This document shows positions 51,501 to 60,757 of a stretch of 64,000 nucleotides of DNA, in pieces. The notes under the pieces were generated by a model. That model was given only the letters and a program-made list of their open reading frames with translations, made no database searches and was not told the DNA's origin. The stretch's first letter is position 1, and each line of letters starts with the position of its first letter. Made by a program: the position numbers and the translations under genes. Source of the stretch: Candidatus Saccharimonadota bacterium (GTDB lineage: Bacteria > Patescibacteriota > Saccharimonadia > Saccharimonadales > Saccharimonadaceae). The stretch is taken from contig JAFWLO010000012.1 of NCBI GenBank assembly GCA_017545595.1, forward strand, positions 1-64,000, in the 5' to 3' direction.

Positions 51501-52781
51501 GCCAAGAACTTCGTAGCCCGCTTTTGCGGTTAGCGCCGGAGTCGTCACTAAACATGACGGTTGTTGATTAAATATTGTGCAGGAAAGTGTTTTTGGAAAA
51601 TTCGAGGAATTTTCCACGGCGTTTTCATCAGAAACGACGAACTTAGCGGAAACGGTTTTTTGAGTGACGGCATAATAAGTCATATTTCCAGAGAGACTAA
51701 CCTGTTGGCCTGGAGCAATCTCAGCTTTCATAGCGTTTTGATAAGTTGACCAGCCGAGAATTTCAAAACCGTCGCGCATGATTTGAGGAGTTGTGACGTT
51801 GCATGAAACATCGGTCGTATCACAGGATTGAGAGGAGAAAGTCGTCGACGCGCCGTTCCCGACAAAAAGCGCGGAAAAAGTGCGTTTTATAACGATCGGG
51901 GCCGGCTCAGGAGCCTTAGAAGGCTCTTCGGACTTATTATCGTTGTTTTCTGGAACTTGCTCGGAGGAATTGTCTTCGAAATTGATTTTTAGGGATTTTT
52001 TTGCTTCATTCCCTGCTTCGTCTTTTACAACGACGGAATAAGTTCCGCTAGACTTAACTGTAATAGAAGAGGAGGTTGCACCAGTATTCCATAGATAGCT
52101 TTTTATGCCTGAACCAGAATCTATAGCGATTGCGCTCAAAATCGCTTCCCTAGAGGAGACGTTTTCTTTCGAGATTTCTAGACTAGGAGTTTCCGAGTCG
52201 ATTTGGGTGATTTTTACTGACTTTATCTCCGAGAGGAATCCGAAATAATCTCGAGCCTGGATTTTATAGATGCCGTTTTTTGTGACTTCGGCAGTGTTTG
52301 ATTTTTGCCAGGTTTTTCCGCCGTTAAAGGAAAATTCGGCGTATTTTACGTCACTGTTGTTTTGAATATCGACGACAAGCGTCGCAGACCCAACCCATGC
52401 ATTCGGAACGCCACGAATATCTTCGATTGAGATAGTGGAAGAATTTTTAGGGAGCTTAGAGATTTTGTAATTGTAAGTTTTTCCGCTGATTTCTATGGAA
52501 TATTCGGTGTATTCAGATGTTAGCGGAAGAACACCGTCGCAACCTTCGATTTTTCCAGAACCAGAACAGGAGAAAGTCAAAGAGTTTTCGCTCGTATAAA
52601 TTCGATATTCGGTGGTCTTTTCATCGAAAGCGGGGTAACTTGAAGCGTTGTTTATTGTGATATTTGCGGAGGTTCTATCGCGAAAAACAAAAAAGTAAAC
52701 GGAAAAAATGCCGATGATGAGCATGACGACGCTCGGAATAACAATAGTGAAGAGTTTACTTTGTTTTTTCTCTTGTTCCAC
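48588..52781 (-). CDS. Giant surface repeat protein with C-terminal zinc metallopeptidase-like domain
   Basis: 1397 residues, GTG start after GAGGT. N-terminal TM anchor (13-33). Ig-like domains follow at about 40-270. Then come about ten repeats of 60-90 residues, each with a C..YxGxxxC pair, xxGYxxLGW and FYAVT (for example TPQIMRDGFEILGWSTYQNA, EGYDVVGWQESEKS): Listeria-Bacteroides-type repeats with a disulfide added. The last 200 residues end in HAIVHEIGHSIDAFYLDH (HEIGH at 1286-1290) and SKEEFLAEAFVAYY, a gluzincin pattern (HExxH plus downstream Glu) like lethal-factor/Pro-Pro endopeptidase folds. Could be a surface protease presented on a long stalk toward a partner cell. Confidence 0.82.
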   Translation of the reverse strand: MEQEKKQSKLFTIVIPSVVMLIIGIFSVYFFVFRDRTSANITINNASSYPAFDEKTTEYRIYTSENSLTFSCSGSGKIEGCDGVLPLTSEYTEYSIEISGKTYNYKISKLPKNSSTISIEDIRGVPNAWVGSATLVVDIQNNSDVKYAEFSFNGGKTWQKSNTAEVTKNGIYKIQARDYFGFLSEIKSVKITQIDSETPSLEISKENVSSREAILSAIAIDSGSGIKSYLWNTGATSSSITVKSSGTYSVVVKDEAGNEAKKSLKINFEDNSSEQVPENNDNKSEEPSKAPEPAPIVIKRTFSALFVGNGASTTFSSQSCDTTDVSCNVTTPQIMRDGFEILGWSTYQNAMKAEIAPGQQVSLSGNMTYYAVTQKTVSAKFVVSDENAVENSSNFPKTLSCTIFNQQPSCLVTTPALTAKAGYEVLGWGDKKTDTSAKTEQGKILDISDNATFYAVTKENNPLRANFIILDEKSAEMEGGTTECYRFNGSESCTLVAPELRAKEGYDVVGWQESEKSQAQEKTETEKLNSSENSKEEKSKTEETNQSEIYKPGEFIEYASESEETFYAVTKNSSQNTLTFVIQDTEAVEVEGELKKFCKKEESEEECLIPSFPKVSAREGYEFLGWSLSPNSEEILMEEKPEEKEDSKEDKTQEKVPAEKLNIKSDTILYSVTKRTEEVVATFNIQDSSAGSLSETEGKCQFYNGNNFCKVSFPEFEAKQGYELVGWSTNPGEKSGGTDSANISGNVDFYSITRETSVLSASFNLTDSTISSQKGGEATCHKYNGEKTCKVTAPALSTIEGYSPLGWNTDADAKEASVRSGDMIDISGGERFYSVIVRSIKINFHSGANVETTTCELYGTERSCEVTFPTPSSSAGVEYLGWAKKSNTSVADYSPGMTYTATSDMDFYAISRTAISIIFESQEGDGFNLEGKSATCYLYGDKTSCGITTPLVESSEERIVLGWNTDKSATTASIPVGGKLEVSGSGTYYLITRSKEPVIANFTVVEVDGEKTVSNDSSSESCYLFNSEIDCKLVAPELSGENGFVALGWSEDLSSKNPELSSGASFSLEKSRTFYSIAVKASKVYFEKNNNIKSNSLTSWLENNIMADSISFGEADCVVYNSVYCNVVKAPRVYSTGNRVLGFSPEKTGDPYLIYSSGFKRNSTLYSRVWNFIENDKNFKLGTTHKITTNYPVSGDYYPVEFEAGIEPSVVEAYSSYVDKIFSNIPALKQSYGKMRISNIGTYNSYENYEGSAGTTYSNLGSFAQIDVLSPYTNIVYEDVKHAIVHEIGHSIDAFYLDHTKTRLCDYPEFSEAFEKLKSERETGKGSISVKNLPLSDYAFNSKEEFLAEAFVAYYRDKFNGYARESLGKSTDELNNAFEKYLCYADNDFNMETNCEL

Positions 52782-52920
52782 ACTGACCTCGCTTTGTTCA
52801 TTTTATTTTATCACAAGCGCTAAACGTTTGTAAAGGATCATGTTTTTTTCGTCAGCTTTAAGGAGTGTAAAAATATCAGATGAGACTTAAAATGTTTTCG
52901 GGCTTTTCGAATCATTCAAC

Positions 52921-53071
52921 AAAAAAGACCAGATTTGGCTTTATCTGGTCTTTTGCTGATGCGCGCCCACCCGAGGGCACATTGTTTTGTTTTAATCCGC
53001 TGTTTTTGTTTTTAATGTAGTCTCCACACTCCACTAAGCTTTCAGTGGAACCCTGTGAAGCGTATCAGCTT
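52921..53071 (-). ncRNA. Unassigned structured small RNA gene
   Basis: Transcript of about 150 nt predicted from promoter to terminator. Closing helix GCTGATACGC/GCGCATCAGC (53060-53069 with 52955-52964, one mismatch). Inside, CTTCACA/TGTGGAG and TCCACT/AGTGGA form one extended hairpin (53022-53060), an A-rich single-stranded linker follows, then GCCC/GGGC (52965-52978). The terminator is AAAAGACCAGAT/ATCTGGTCTTTT (52923-52934 with 52943-52954). I do not recognise it as SRP RNA (no GGAA-loop consensus), tmRNA, 6S or RNase P RNA. No ORF lies inside. Confidence 0.7.
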
Positions 53072-53077
53072 ATGTTT

Positions 53078-53106
53078 ATTTTAAAAAACTTAAACGTTTT
53101 TGTCAA
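53078..53106 (-). promoter_or_regulatory. Consensus promoter of the small RNA
   Basis: Minus strand TTGACA (53101-53106), 17-bp spacer, TAAAAT (53078-53083). Predicted +1 at 53071, two nt before the closing helix. Confidence 0.85.
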
Positions 53107-53143
53107 TAGTTTTTAAAAATTTTAGATATTTTTAAGCTTAGAC

Positions 53144-54475
<1,332 letters not shown>

Positions 54476-54480
54476 TCATA

Positions 54481-55566
54481 TTAGTGGACAAATTGCCAGC
54501 TTGACCATTCTGCCTGAGAGACAGTTTTCGTGCCGACACGACCCCAGCCGGCGACACCGTTCATATCTGTAATTTCGATAGACCCGTCAGCGTTTACTCC
54601 TGTAACGATTCCAACGTGACCGTAATAACCCGCTTGGCTAACAAAAACATCTCCATATTGAGGGTTGCCGTCGACGGCATAACCTCTCGCGCCGAGCTGG
54701 CCAGCCCAATAGCGAGCGTTCCCGAGGCCGCCAGGAAGCGTCGAGCCGTTATCGGCGCGCCATTGCCAGGCGTACCATGTACACCAGCCATAAGGCATAG
54801 GGTTTGAACTGGTGGAATAGAGGGTTGTTGAAGGATAATAAGTGGAGTAGCTAGTCGTCGCGACGTAAGTCTGCGTAACAGGAGCCACGTATTCGGGACG
54901 TTCTTTCTCAGGGACAACACCGTTCGGAATGACAATTTTTGCGCCAGCGGAGAGGCCACGAGCAGTTAAGTTGTTCTTTTCTTCAATTTCTGAGGCGGTT
55001 GAACCGTATTTTTCGGCAATAGACTGAACAGTATCACCTTCATTTACACTATAGACGATTCCACTGACCCCTGGGAGATAAATGGTTTGGCCGGCATCGA
55101 GAGTAGTTTCTTTTAGACCGTTCGACCAGCGGATTTGGTCAGTCGTGAGACCAAAGGAGGAGGCAATGTCTTCCATAGATTCGCCCGCGCCAACTTCGTA
55201 TTCTATGACGCCTTTCGCGAGAGAAGAAGTGTCGACAATGTTGGTTTTTTCGATTTTAGTCGAGGCAGTTTGGTTGATGGAATATTGGGTGACGGCGGAA
55301 ATGTAATCCATGTTAAGGTAGCTCGAAGAGCTAAGAGAGACATTGTTTGCGATTTCGGCAACTATATAAAGTTCAGAAAGCTGATCGACAGAGACGGAAT
55401 AGTTGTTATCGGAGATGGCAAGCATAATAGGAACGCCATTTTCTTCGGCAACCTTATTTTTAGAGCCAAAATAAGCCGTTCCGAGAATCAACAGAGACGC
55501 AAAAGCATACAAAATAGCCCTTAGAACAGGATTAGTTTTTTCTGGTTGAATTTTCTTATTTGTCAT
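54481..55566 (-). CDS. LysM-CHAP peptidoglycan hydrolase
   Basis: 361 residues. TM anchor at about 15-35. Two LysM domains (EVGAGESMEDIASSFGLTTD and VNEGDTVQSIAEKYGSTASE) bind peptidoglycan. A C-terminal CHAP domain (about 255-361) has the catalytic cysteine in MPYGWCTWYAWQWRAD and the histidine in YYGHVGIVTGVN. Cuts peptide bonds in peptidoglycan, either for its own division or on a partner cell. Overlaps the start of the RuvX-MltG gene downstream side by 4 nt, so wall cutting enzymes are grouped. Confidence 0.9.
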   Translation of the reverse strand: MTNKKIQPEKTNPVLRAILYAFASLLILGTAYFGSKNKVAEENGVPIMLAISDNNYSVSVDQLSELYIVAEIANNVSLSSSSYLNMDYISAVTQYSINQTASTKIEKTNIVDTSSLAKGVIEYEVGAGESMEDIASSFGLTTDQIRWSNGLKETTLDAGQTIYLPGVSGIVYSVNEGDTVQSIAEKYGSTASEIEEKNNLTARGLSAGAKIVIPNGVVPEKERPEYVAPVTQTYVATTSYSTYYPSTTLYSTSSNPMPYGWCTWYAWQWRADNGSTLPGGLGNARYWAGQLGARGYAVDGNPQYGDVFVSQAGYYGHVGIVTGVNADGSIEITDMNGVAGWGRVGTKTVSQAEWSSWQFVH

Positions 55567-57245
55567 AATGAAACGTTACAGAGTTTCTGGCAATGACTGA
55601 CGATATTCTGGTTATGCTCAGACTCTGTAGAACTATAATACATCAAACCGTCGTCTCCTGTCAAGAAATAAAGATAAGGGTTGTCGGAGGGATTCGCTGT
55701 AGATATGAGAGCTAGGGCGCTCGGGTTTGAGATTGGCCCGCAAGGCAAACCGGCGTTTTTTCTCGTGTTGTAGCAGGAGTCTATCTCGAGGGCGGAGGCA
55801 TTGTCGGTGTAGATTTTTCGATCGGGGTCAACTTGATCAACGGCGTATTTTACGGTGACGTCGCTCCCTAAACTCATCCCGCTGTTTAATCTGTTGATAA
55901 AAACACGAGAAACGTTCGACATTTCTTCTTTCGAGAGAGTTCCGGCCTCTTTTTGGACGATACTAGCTAGAATTATTCCCTCATGAAGGGTTAATCCGAG
56001 ATTATTAAACTTTTGTTTGAGGTTGTTTTGCTGAACGACAGAGTAAAGTTCGTCAAGCATACGAATAACGATAGTTTCCACGGAATCAGTCAGATAAAAT
56101 TCGTATGTCTCTCCGAATAAATACCCCTCGAGAGAGGCGTCTTCGGGCTTATCCGCGAGGACAGGATGGTTGTAATTTTTAGCGAAGGCAGCGTCGATTT
56201 CCTCTGGCTTATAGCTGATAGAAATGAGGCGTTTTTTGATGTCGTTTAATGTTTCTCCTGGGAGAGCGGTAAAACGGAATACGATTTTGTTGTTCGAACC
56301 ATTCTCGAGGGTTTCTAAGAGTTTATCGATGGAGATAGAAGGAGAAATTTGATAAATTCCGGCTTTAAGGGCGCTATCTTTATTTTTAGACTTGGCGTAA
56401 AGTTTAAAGGAGAGACTGGATTTTATTATGTTGTTCTCCTTTAAGATGTCAGCGATACTTGAAAGAGTCGAACCTTCGGGGATTTCTATCTGTTTTGACG
56501 CGCAAGCCTCGGCGTTTTCCTCGGCGACAGCACTAGAACACTCTTCTTGAGAAACAGGGGATTTTAGGGAGTTCTTATACCAAGAAAAGCCACTAAAAGC
56601 CAAAATTGAGCCTAAGAAGGCGATTATTATTAAAACTCGGAGAACAGCCCACTTTTTTTGAGAGGACTTCTGGTGAGGCTCAAATTGGGGCCTTTTAGGC
56701 GATTTTGAGGGGGTTTCGGAAGAAACCTGACCATTAGCAAGGTTTTCGGAATTCGGCGCTCCTGAGGCCTCTGGGAGGCTCTGAGGGGCATTTTTCGAGG
56801 GATTTTGGCGATTTTGGAGCCTCGCAGTTAGATTTTCGAGAAAATCTTGAAGAATAATCGCGGCAGCCTCGGAATCTATCGTGCCGGATTTTTTGTCGGG
56901 GTTTTTCGCTTTTAAGCGATTCTTGGCCTCGACAGAGGTCAAAGATTCGTCCTGAAAGAAGATTTTGACGGTTTTATTATTAGGTTTTTTCGCGACAAGG
57001 GTTTTGTTGAGGATTTTTACGAAATTTTTGATATATTCACTCTGTTTTGTCTTCTCACCTTTAAGATTTCGGGGCATACCAACGATGACGACGTCGGCAT
57101 TGTTTATTCCTATATACCTAACTAGCGTGTCAATTTCTTTTCCATCGACCATAACAGCACCGACAGGGACAGCTATCCGAACAGAGGAGTCGGCTTTTGC
57201 GACTCCTATGCGTTTTTCTCCAACATCAAGTCCGATTAGTCTCAT
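55563..57245 (-). CDS. RuvX (YqgF)-MltG fusion protein
   Basis: 560 residues holding two normally separate proteins. Residues 1-140: YqgF/RuvX RNase H-like fold with RLIGLDVGEKRIGVAKAD, VVIVGMPRNLKGEKTKQ and DESLTSVEAKNRL plus DSEAAAIILQDFL (acidic active-site residues). Residues about 145-195: disordered linker. TM helix at about 200-222. Residues 240-560: MltG/YceG endolytic transglycosylase with LysM-like part, GYLFGETYEFYL, catalytic-Glu motif LASIVQKEAG, and PCGPISNPSALALISTANPS. RuvX (16S rRNA processing/junction nuclease) thus stays in the cytosol tethered to an extracellular wall enzyme. The genes are neighbours in Firmicutes. Confidence 0.9.
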   Translation of the reverse strand: MRLIGLDVGEKRIGVAKADSSVRIAVPVGAVMVDGKEIDTLVRYIGINNADVVIVGMPRNLKGEKTKQSEYIKNFVKILNKTLVAKKPNNKTVKIFFQDESLTSVEAKNRLKAKNPDKKSGTIDSEAAAIILQDFLENLTARLQNRQNPSKNAPQSLPEASGAPNSENLANGQVSSETPSKSPKRPQFEPHQKSSQKKWAVLRVLIIIAFLGSILAFSGFSWYKNSLKSPVSQEECSSAVAEENAEACASKQIEIPEGSTLSSIADILKENNIIKSSLSFKLYAKSKNKDSALKAGIYQISPSISIDKLLETLENGSNNKIVFRFTALPGETLNDIKKRLISISYKPEEIDAAFAKNYNHPVLADKPEDASLEGYLFGETYEFYLTDSVETIVIRMLDELYSVVQQNNLKQKFNNLGLTLHEGIILASIVQKEAGTLSKEEMSNVSRVFINRLNSGMSLGSDVTVKYAVDQVDPDRKIYTDNASALEIDSCYNTRKNAGLPCGPISNPSALALISTANPSDNPYLYFLTGDDGLMYYSSTESEHNQNIVSHCQKLCNVSL

Positions 57246-59089
57246 TATTCCTCAACCTCGAGTTCAATCTTGACTTTGTTGGGGTTTTTAGGGACAGAAC
57301 TGACCCAGAAATGAGATTTTTCTATAGAGACAGAGGCAATTCCGGGAAAATCGGTCTTCAAATCTGGCTCGACTCTTCCAATTTTCTTTCCCTGTACTTT
57401 ATTCAGAACTTCAGTTTCACTAATTTCTGGACCGAATTTATATGTGGTTTTTAACTTCGCAGAATAGGTGTTTTCGTCGGTTTCTGAGAAATATTCAACA
57501 AATGGCTCTCCGTAGGAATATAATTTTCTTCCCTCCTCTAAGTTTGCTTTCGATTTGATGAATTCTTCAACTTTAGCCTTGTCAACGGTAAGGATCGTAT
57601 AGGTCGTCTTCGTCGAGACGCTAGGGGTTGTTCCTTCAGGAACCTCCTCGCCGACGGCTGGACTAGCAACAGGGTCGGTCGTAGTTACTTTAAAGCTAGC
57701 GTCAATCGGTAAAACTGTCTCGGACAGCTTACTCATTAGGGCGTTTTTTCCGTCGCTTTGAGTCTCAGATTTTAGCTTGTCGAGGGCCATATCAACGTCG
57801 GATTGTTGGACGGTCGTGACGATTTTTGACGTTCCGCCTGACATATCAGAAGAATTATAAACACTTAGAGATGGATATTCTCGGGAAGACCAGCCATTTT
57901 GACGACCGGAGACGTTGTATTTTTCGCCTGGAGCGCTAGCCTTGACCGTGATAGAAGCTGACATCAGACAGCCCGTATCGGCCTCGTAGTCATCTTTGTT
58001 GTCGCAGACGTTGGTTTTCTTTCCGTCCCAATAAATGTTCGCTGTCGAAACAGAGGTGAAATCTAGACCGTTATAGGAGAAAGTCGAACCAGAGCCGACA
58101 TTAAAGGTAAAGGTCGAGGGGGATTGAAAATAGAGGACGAGAGTGCCTGTCGCCGATTCGCCGACGTCTTTTTGGCCGGTCGCGGTGAATTTTATAGCCT
58201 TCTCATCATCGACGGTTTCTTCGTGAGCGTAAAAAGTAGCTTTTTCGAGGTCTTCTTTAGTGATGTCCTTGGAAACGGTGATATTCTCAGCGAAGTTCCC
58301 GGAAGTTGTGCGGACCTTTACTCCGAGTTTAACCTCGGGCGCAAAGACAAAGGCCCAGACGAGAACAGCGACGAGGACGACGGCAGTAATTGAACCGAAA
58401 ATTATCCATTTTTTGTGAGCTTTGAGCCAATTTTCTTCTTTTTCGGGCGATTTTGAGGATTTTTTCGACTTTTTTTCGGACTTTTTGGAGGATTTTGAGG
58501 ACTTTTTGGAGGATTTTGAGGACTTTTCGGCAGAAGATTGGGAATTTTCGGCAATAACAGAATCGACGGCATCTTCGTCGTTTTCAGAATCGTCTTCGGA
58601 GGCGTCTTCGTCATCTTCTTCACCTTCATCAGAATCTTCTCGGGAGGAGGAGTCGCCTTCTTCTTCGCCATCGTCTTCTTCGGGGAATTCTTCTTCGGCT
58701 TCTTCGGACGCTCCAGAGACTAACTTCGAAGCTTCGGGCTCAGCGAGGAATTCTTCAGGGTCGGAGGTTTTAATGGAGGCAACGGAAGAGTCGGGAGTAG
58801 AAGATTCTTCAGCGCCTGGGAGGACTGGACGAGACTCGAGTGAGGGGGCGACAGGGAGTTTTGCAGACATGGCGAGCTTCGTAAGAGAGTCGTCGGTCGT
58901 AACGAGAACAATGACCTTGTTGTTCTTTTTAGCGGAGCGAGCGATGAGTTTTATATTGATGGAGCTAAGCAAGACAGAAGGGCGCTTAGGCGGAACAAGG
59001 GCGATGATTTTTTTCTCGGAAGATTGTATCTTCGAGAGAATTGAGGTTATATCGTCGTTTGTCTCAATATAAATTGTTTCTTTATTCAT
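57245..59089 (-). CDS. Conserved membrane protein, baseplate-J-like exterior, acidic linker
   Basis: 614 residues from the ATG at MNKETIYIETNDDITSILSK, which lies just after a minus-strand TATTAT/TATATT box; a longer frame upstream runs through the divergent promoter. Residues 1-95: cytosolic alpha/beta domain (KKIIALVPPKRPSVLLSSIN). Then a very acidic linker, a Lys/Ser repeat (KSSKKSSKSSKKS) and a TM helix at about 235-260. The exterior part has VGESATGTLVLYFQSP, FTFNVGSGSTFSYNGLDF and TVKASAPGEKYNV, a pattern seen in baseplate J-like proteins. Exact role unknown. Its stop overlaps the RuvX-MltG ATG by one base. Confidence 0.7.
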   Translation of the reverse strand: MNKETIYIETNDDITSILSKIQSSEKKIIALVPPKRPSVLLSSINIKLIARSAKKNNKVIVLVTTDDSLTKLAMSAKLPVAPSLESRPVLPGAEESSTPDSSVASIKTSDPEEFLAEPEASKLVSGASEEAEEEFPEEDDGEEEGDSSSREDSDEGEEDDEDASEDDSENDEDAVDSVIAENSQSSAEKSSKSSKKSSKSSKKSEKKSKKSSKSPEKEENWLKAHKKWIIFGSITAVVLVAVLVWAFVFAPEVKLGVKVRTTSGNFAENITVSKDITKEDLEKATFYAHEETVDDEKAIKFTATGQKDVGESATGTLVLYFQSPSTFTFNVGSGSTFSYNGLDFTSVSTANIYWDGKKTNVCDNKDDYEADTGCLMSASITVKASAPGEKYNVSGRQNGWSSREYPSLSVYNSSDMSGGTSKIVTTVQQSDVDMALDKLKSETQSDGKNALMSKLSETVLPIDASFKVTTTDPVASPAVGEEVPEGTTPSVSTKTTYTILTVDKAKVEEFIKSKANLEEGRKLYSYGEPFVEYFSETDENTYSAKLKTTYKFGPEISETEVLNKVQGKKIGRVEPDLKTDFPGIASVSIEKSHFWVSSVPKNPNKVKIELEVEE

Positions 59090-59138
59090 ATAAAAATAAT
59101 ATATCACATTTTTAAATGCTTGTGTTAAAATAAAAATA
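59090..59138. promoter_or_regulatory. Divergent leaderless promoters
   Basis: Only 49 bp separate two start codons. Plus strand: TGTTAAAAT with the hexamer at 59126-59131, 7 nt before the kinase ATG. Minus strand: TATTAT 6 nt or TATATT 8 nt before the other ATG. Neither gene has a ribosome-binding site. Confidence 0.65.
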
Positions 59139-60734
59139 ATGAGTTTGTTAGATTTCGTAAAAGGTAAGGGCAACAAGGACAAAAATCAGCTCGCGAAACC
59201 GAATAAGGATATAAACGTCACCCCTCAAACCGCCGTTGACGCGGGGAGGCTTGCTGAACTTGCTTTGAAATCTATCCAAGACGGGGTTATTATCATAAAT
59301 AAAGACGGGTTGATAAAATTTATAAACCCGGCCGCGGTGATGATGACCGGAGTTGAGAAGGAAGAAAACGCGCTTAATCTTGAATTTCCGTTGGTTTTAA
59401 AGCTTGAATTTTTGGACGGGACAAAGGTCGATTCTTCAAATAACGACCTCGAAAAAGCCGCGAGAGCAAATCAGCAGTTCGAGTCGAAAAAATACGTCAT
59501 TATCGGCACTTTAAGCGACAAGAAAACTCCCGTTAGGATTGTTCTGACGCCGACAGGAGGAGCGGGGAGCGATAGAATCATTACCTTCAAAGACATAGCA
59601 AAAGAGCTCGAGGAGGAGGGCGCGCAGGCAGAGTTCGTTTCTACGGCGAGCCATGAGATGCGTACGCCGATTGCTTCTATCGAAGGCTATTTGAGTCTTG
59701 CACTCAACCCTCAGACTGCGACGATTGATGCGAGAGCGAGACAATATATTGAGTCGGCACACGACGCCAGCCAGAGACTTGGAAATTTGTTCAAGGATCT
59801 TCTCGATGTTACAAAACTTGACGACAAGAGAGTTCGAGCAAGGATGGTTCCGGTCGAGCTAACAAGCTTTGTAAAGAAGTTTGTAAATGAATACTTGCCG
59901 AAGTTTAAGGAGAAAAATATCACTTATACTTTCGGAACAGAAGAGTCAGACAGGGGGAAATTTTCTAATGGAGGAATTAAAAAGCTCGAGCAGGTTGTTT
60001 ATTGTTCGATTGACGTTGATTTTATGGGGGAAATTATCGCGAATTTGATTGAGAATGCGATAAAATATACCCCTGTTGGAGGGGCAATTTGGGTGAATGT
60101 TAGAGGTGATGGAGATCAAGCTCTTTTGAACGTTACAGATACAGGAATTGGGATTGCTCCGGAAGATTTGCAACATATTTTTCAGAAGTTTTATCGAGCT
60201 GACAATTCTCAGACGAGAACCGTCGGTGGAACAGGGCTTGGGCTTTATCTTGTGAAACAACGCGTTGAAATAATGGAAGGGCGAGTTTGGGCGGAGAGTG
60301 CGTTCGGAGAAGGTTCGACATTTTTTGTGAGTTTACCGAGGCTTTCGAACGACGAATATGAGAAGCGAATGATTCAATACCGAAATCAGAGAGCGGTCGA
60401 ACAGATTGCGGAACAGAAACTTTCTCAGAATATTTCCGGGAATGCAATGAACATTCTTCAGGGGCAAAATCCAATGTATTTAGGGGCTCAAGGCGTTCAG
60501 GCAACTCCTCAAGTTCAAGGCGTTCAGGCAACTCCTCAAGTCCAGGGAGTTCAGGGGATGATGTATGGGAGGCCCCAGGCTATGTTTGCGCAAGCTCCTC
60601 GAAATTTCCCCATGCAAAACAATTTAGCGCAAAACATTCCAGGGCAGAATTTAGGTCCTCAAAATATAGCCATGCAAGCTAATTTACCCCCGAATCAACC
60701 AGTTTCTAGTCAAAATCCGCAAAATACAGTATAA
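59139..60734 (+). CDS. Soluble PAS-domain sensor histidine kinase with Gln-rich tail
   Basis: 531 residues, no TM segment, so it senses a cytosolic signal. PAS domain at about 35-150 (ALKSIQDGVIIINKDGLIKF). HisKA with H-box FVSTASHEMRTPIASIEGYL, HATPase with N-box NLIENAIKYTPVGG, G1 DTGIGIAPEDLQHIFQKFYR and G2 GGTGLGLYLVK. The last 120 residues are Gln/Pro/Met/Asn-rich and contain a 9-residue repeat (GVQATPQVQ). Pairs with the response regulator 23 nt downstream, whose tail is similar. Leaderless start. Confidence 0.93.
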   Translation: MSLLDFVKGKGNKDKNQLAKPNKDINVTPQTAVDAGRLAELALKSIQDGVIIINKDGLIKFINPAAVMMTGVEKEENALNLEFPLVLKLEFLDGTKVDSSNNDLEKAARANQQFESKKYVIIGTLSDKKTPVRIVLTPTGGAGSDRIITFKDIAKELEEEGAQAEFVSTASHEMRTPIASIEGYLSLALNPQTATIDARARQYIESAHDASQRLGNLFKDLLDVTKLDDKRVRARMVPVELTSFVKKFVNEYLPKFKEKNITYTFGTEESDRGKFSNGGIKKLEQVVYCSIDVDFMGEIIANLIENAIKYTPVGGAIWVNVRGDGDQALLNVTDTGIGIAPEDLQHIFQKFYRADNSQTRTVGGTGLGLYLVKQRVEIMEGRVWAESAFGEGSTFFVSLPRLSNDEYEKRMIQYRNQRAVEQIAEQKLSQNISGNAMNILQGQNPMYLGAQGVQATPQVQGVQATPQVQGVQGMMYGRPQAMFAQAPRNFPMQNNLAQNIPGQNLGPQNIAMQANLPPNQPVSSQNPQNTV

Positions 60735-60757
60735 TTAAATTCAATGGAGGAAAAAAG

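Noticed and set aside
52921-53071. SRP RNA, tmRNA or 6S RNA
   Set aside because: The conserved sequence motifs of these RNAs were looked for by eye and not found; left as unassigned.
58422-59072. 216-codon plus-strand ORF rich in Ser/Phe/Glu
   Set aside because: Antisense shadow of the acidic, Lys/Ser-repeat linker of the 57245-59089 gene; no ribosome-binding site and no domain.
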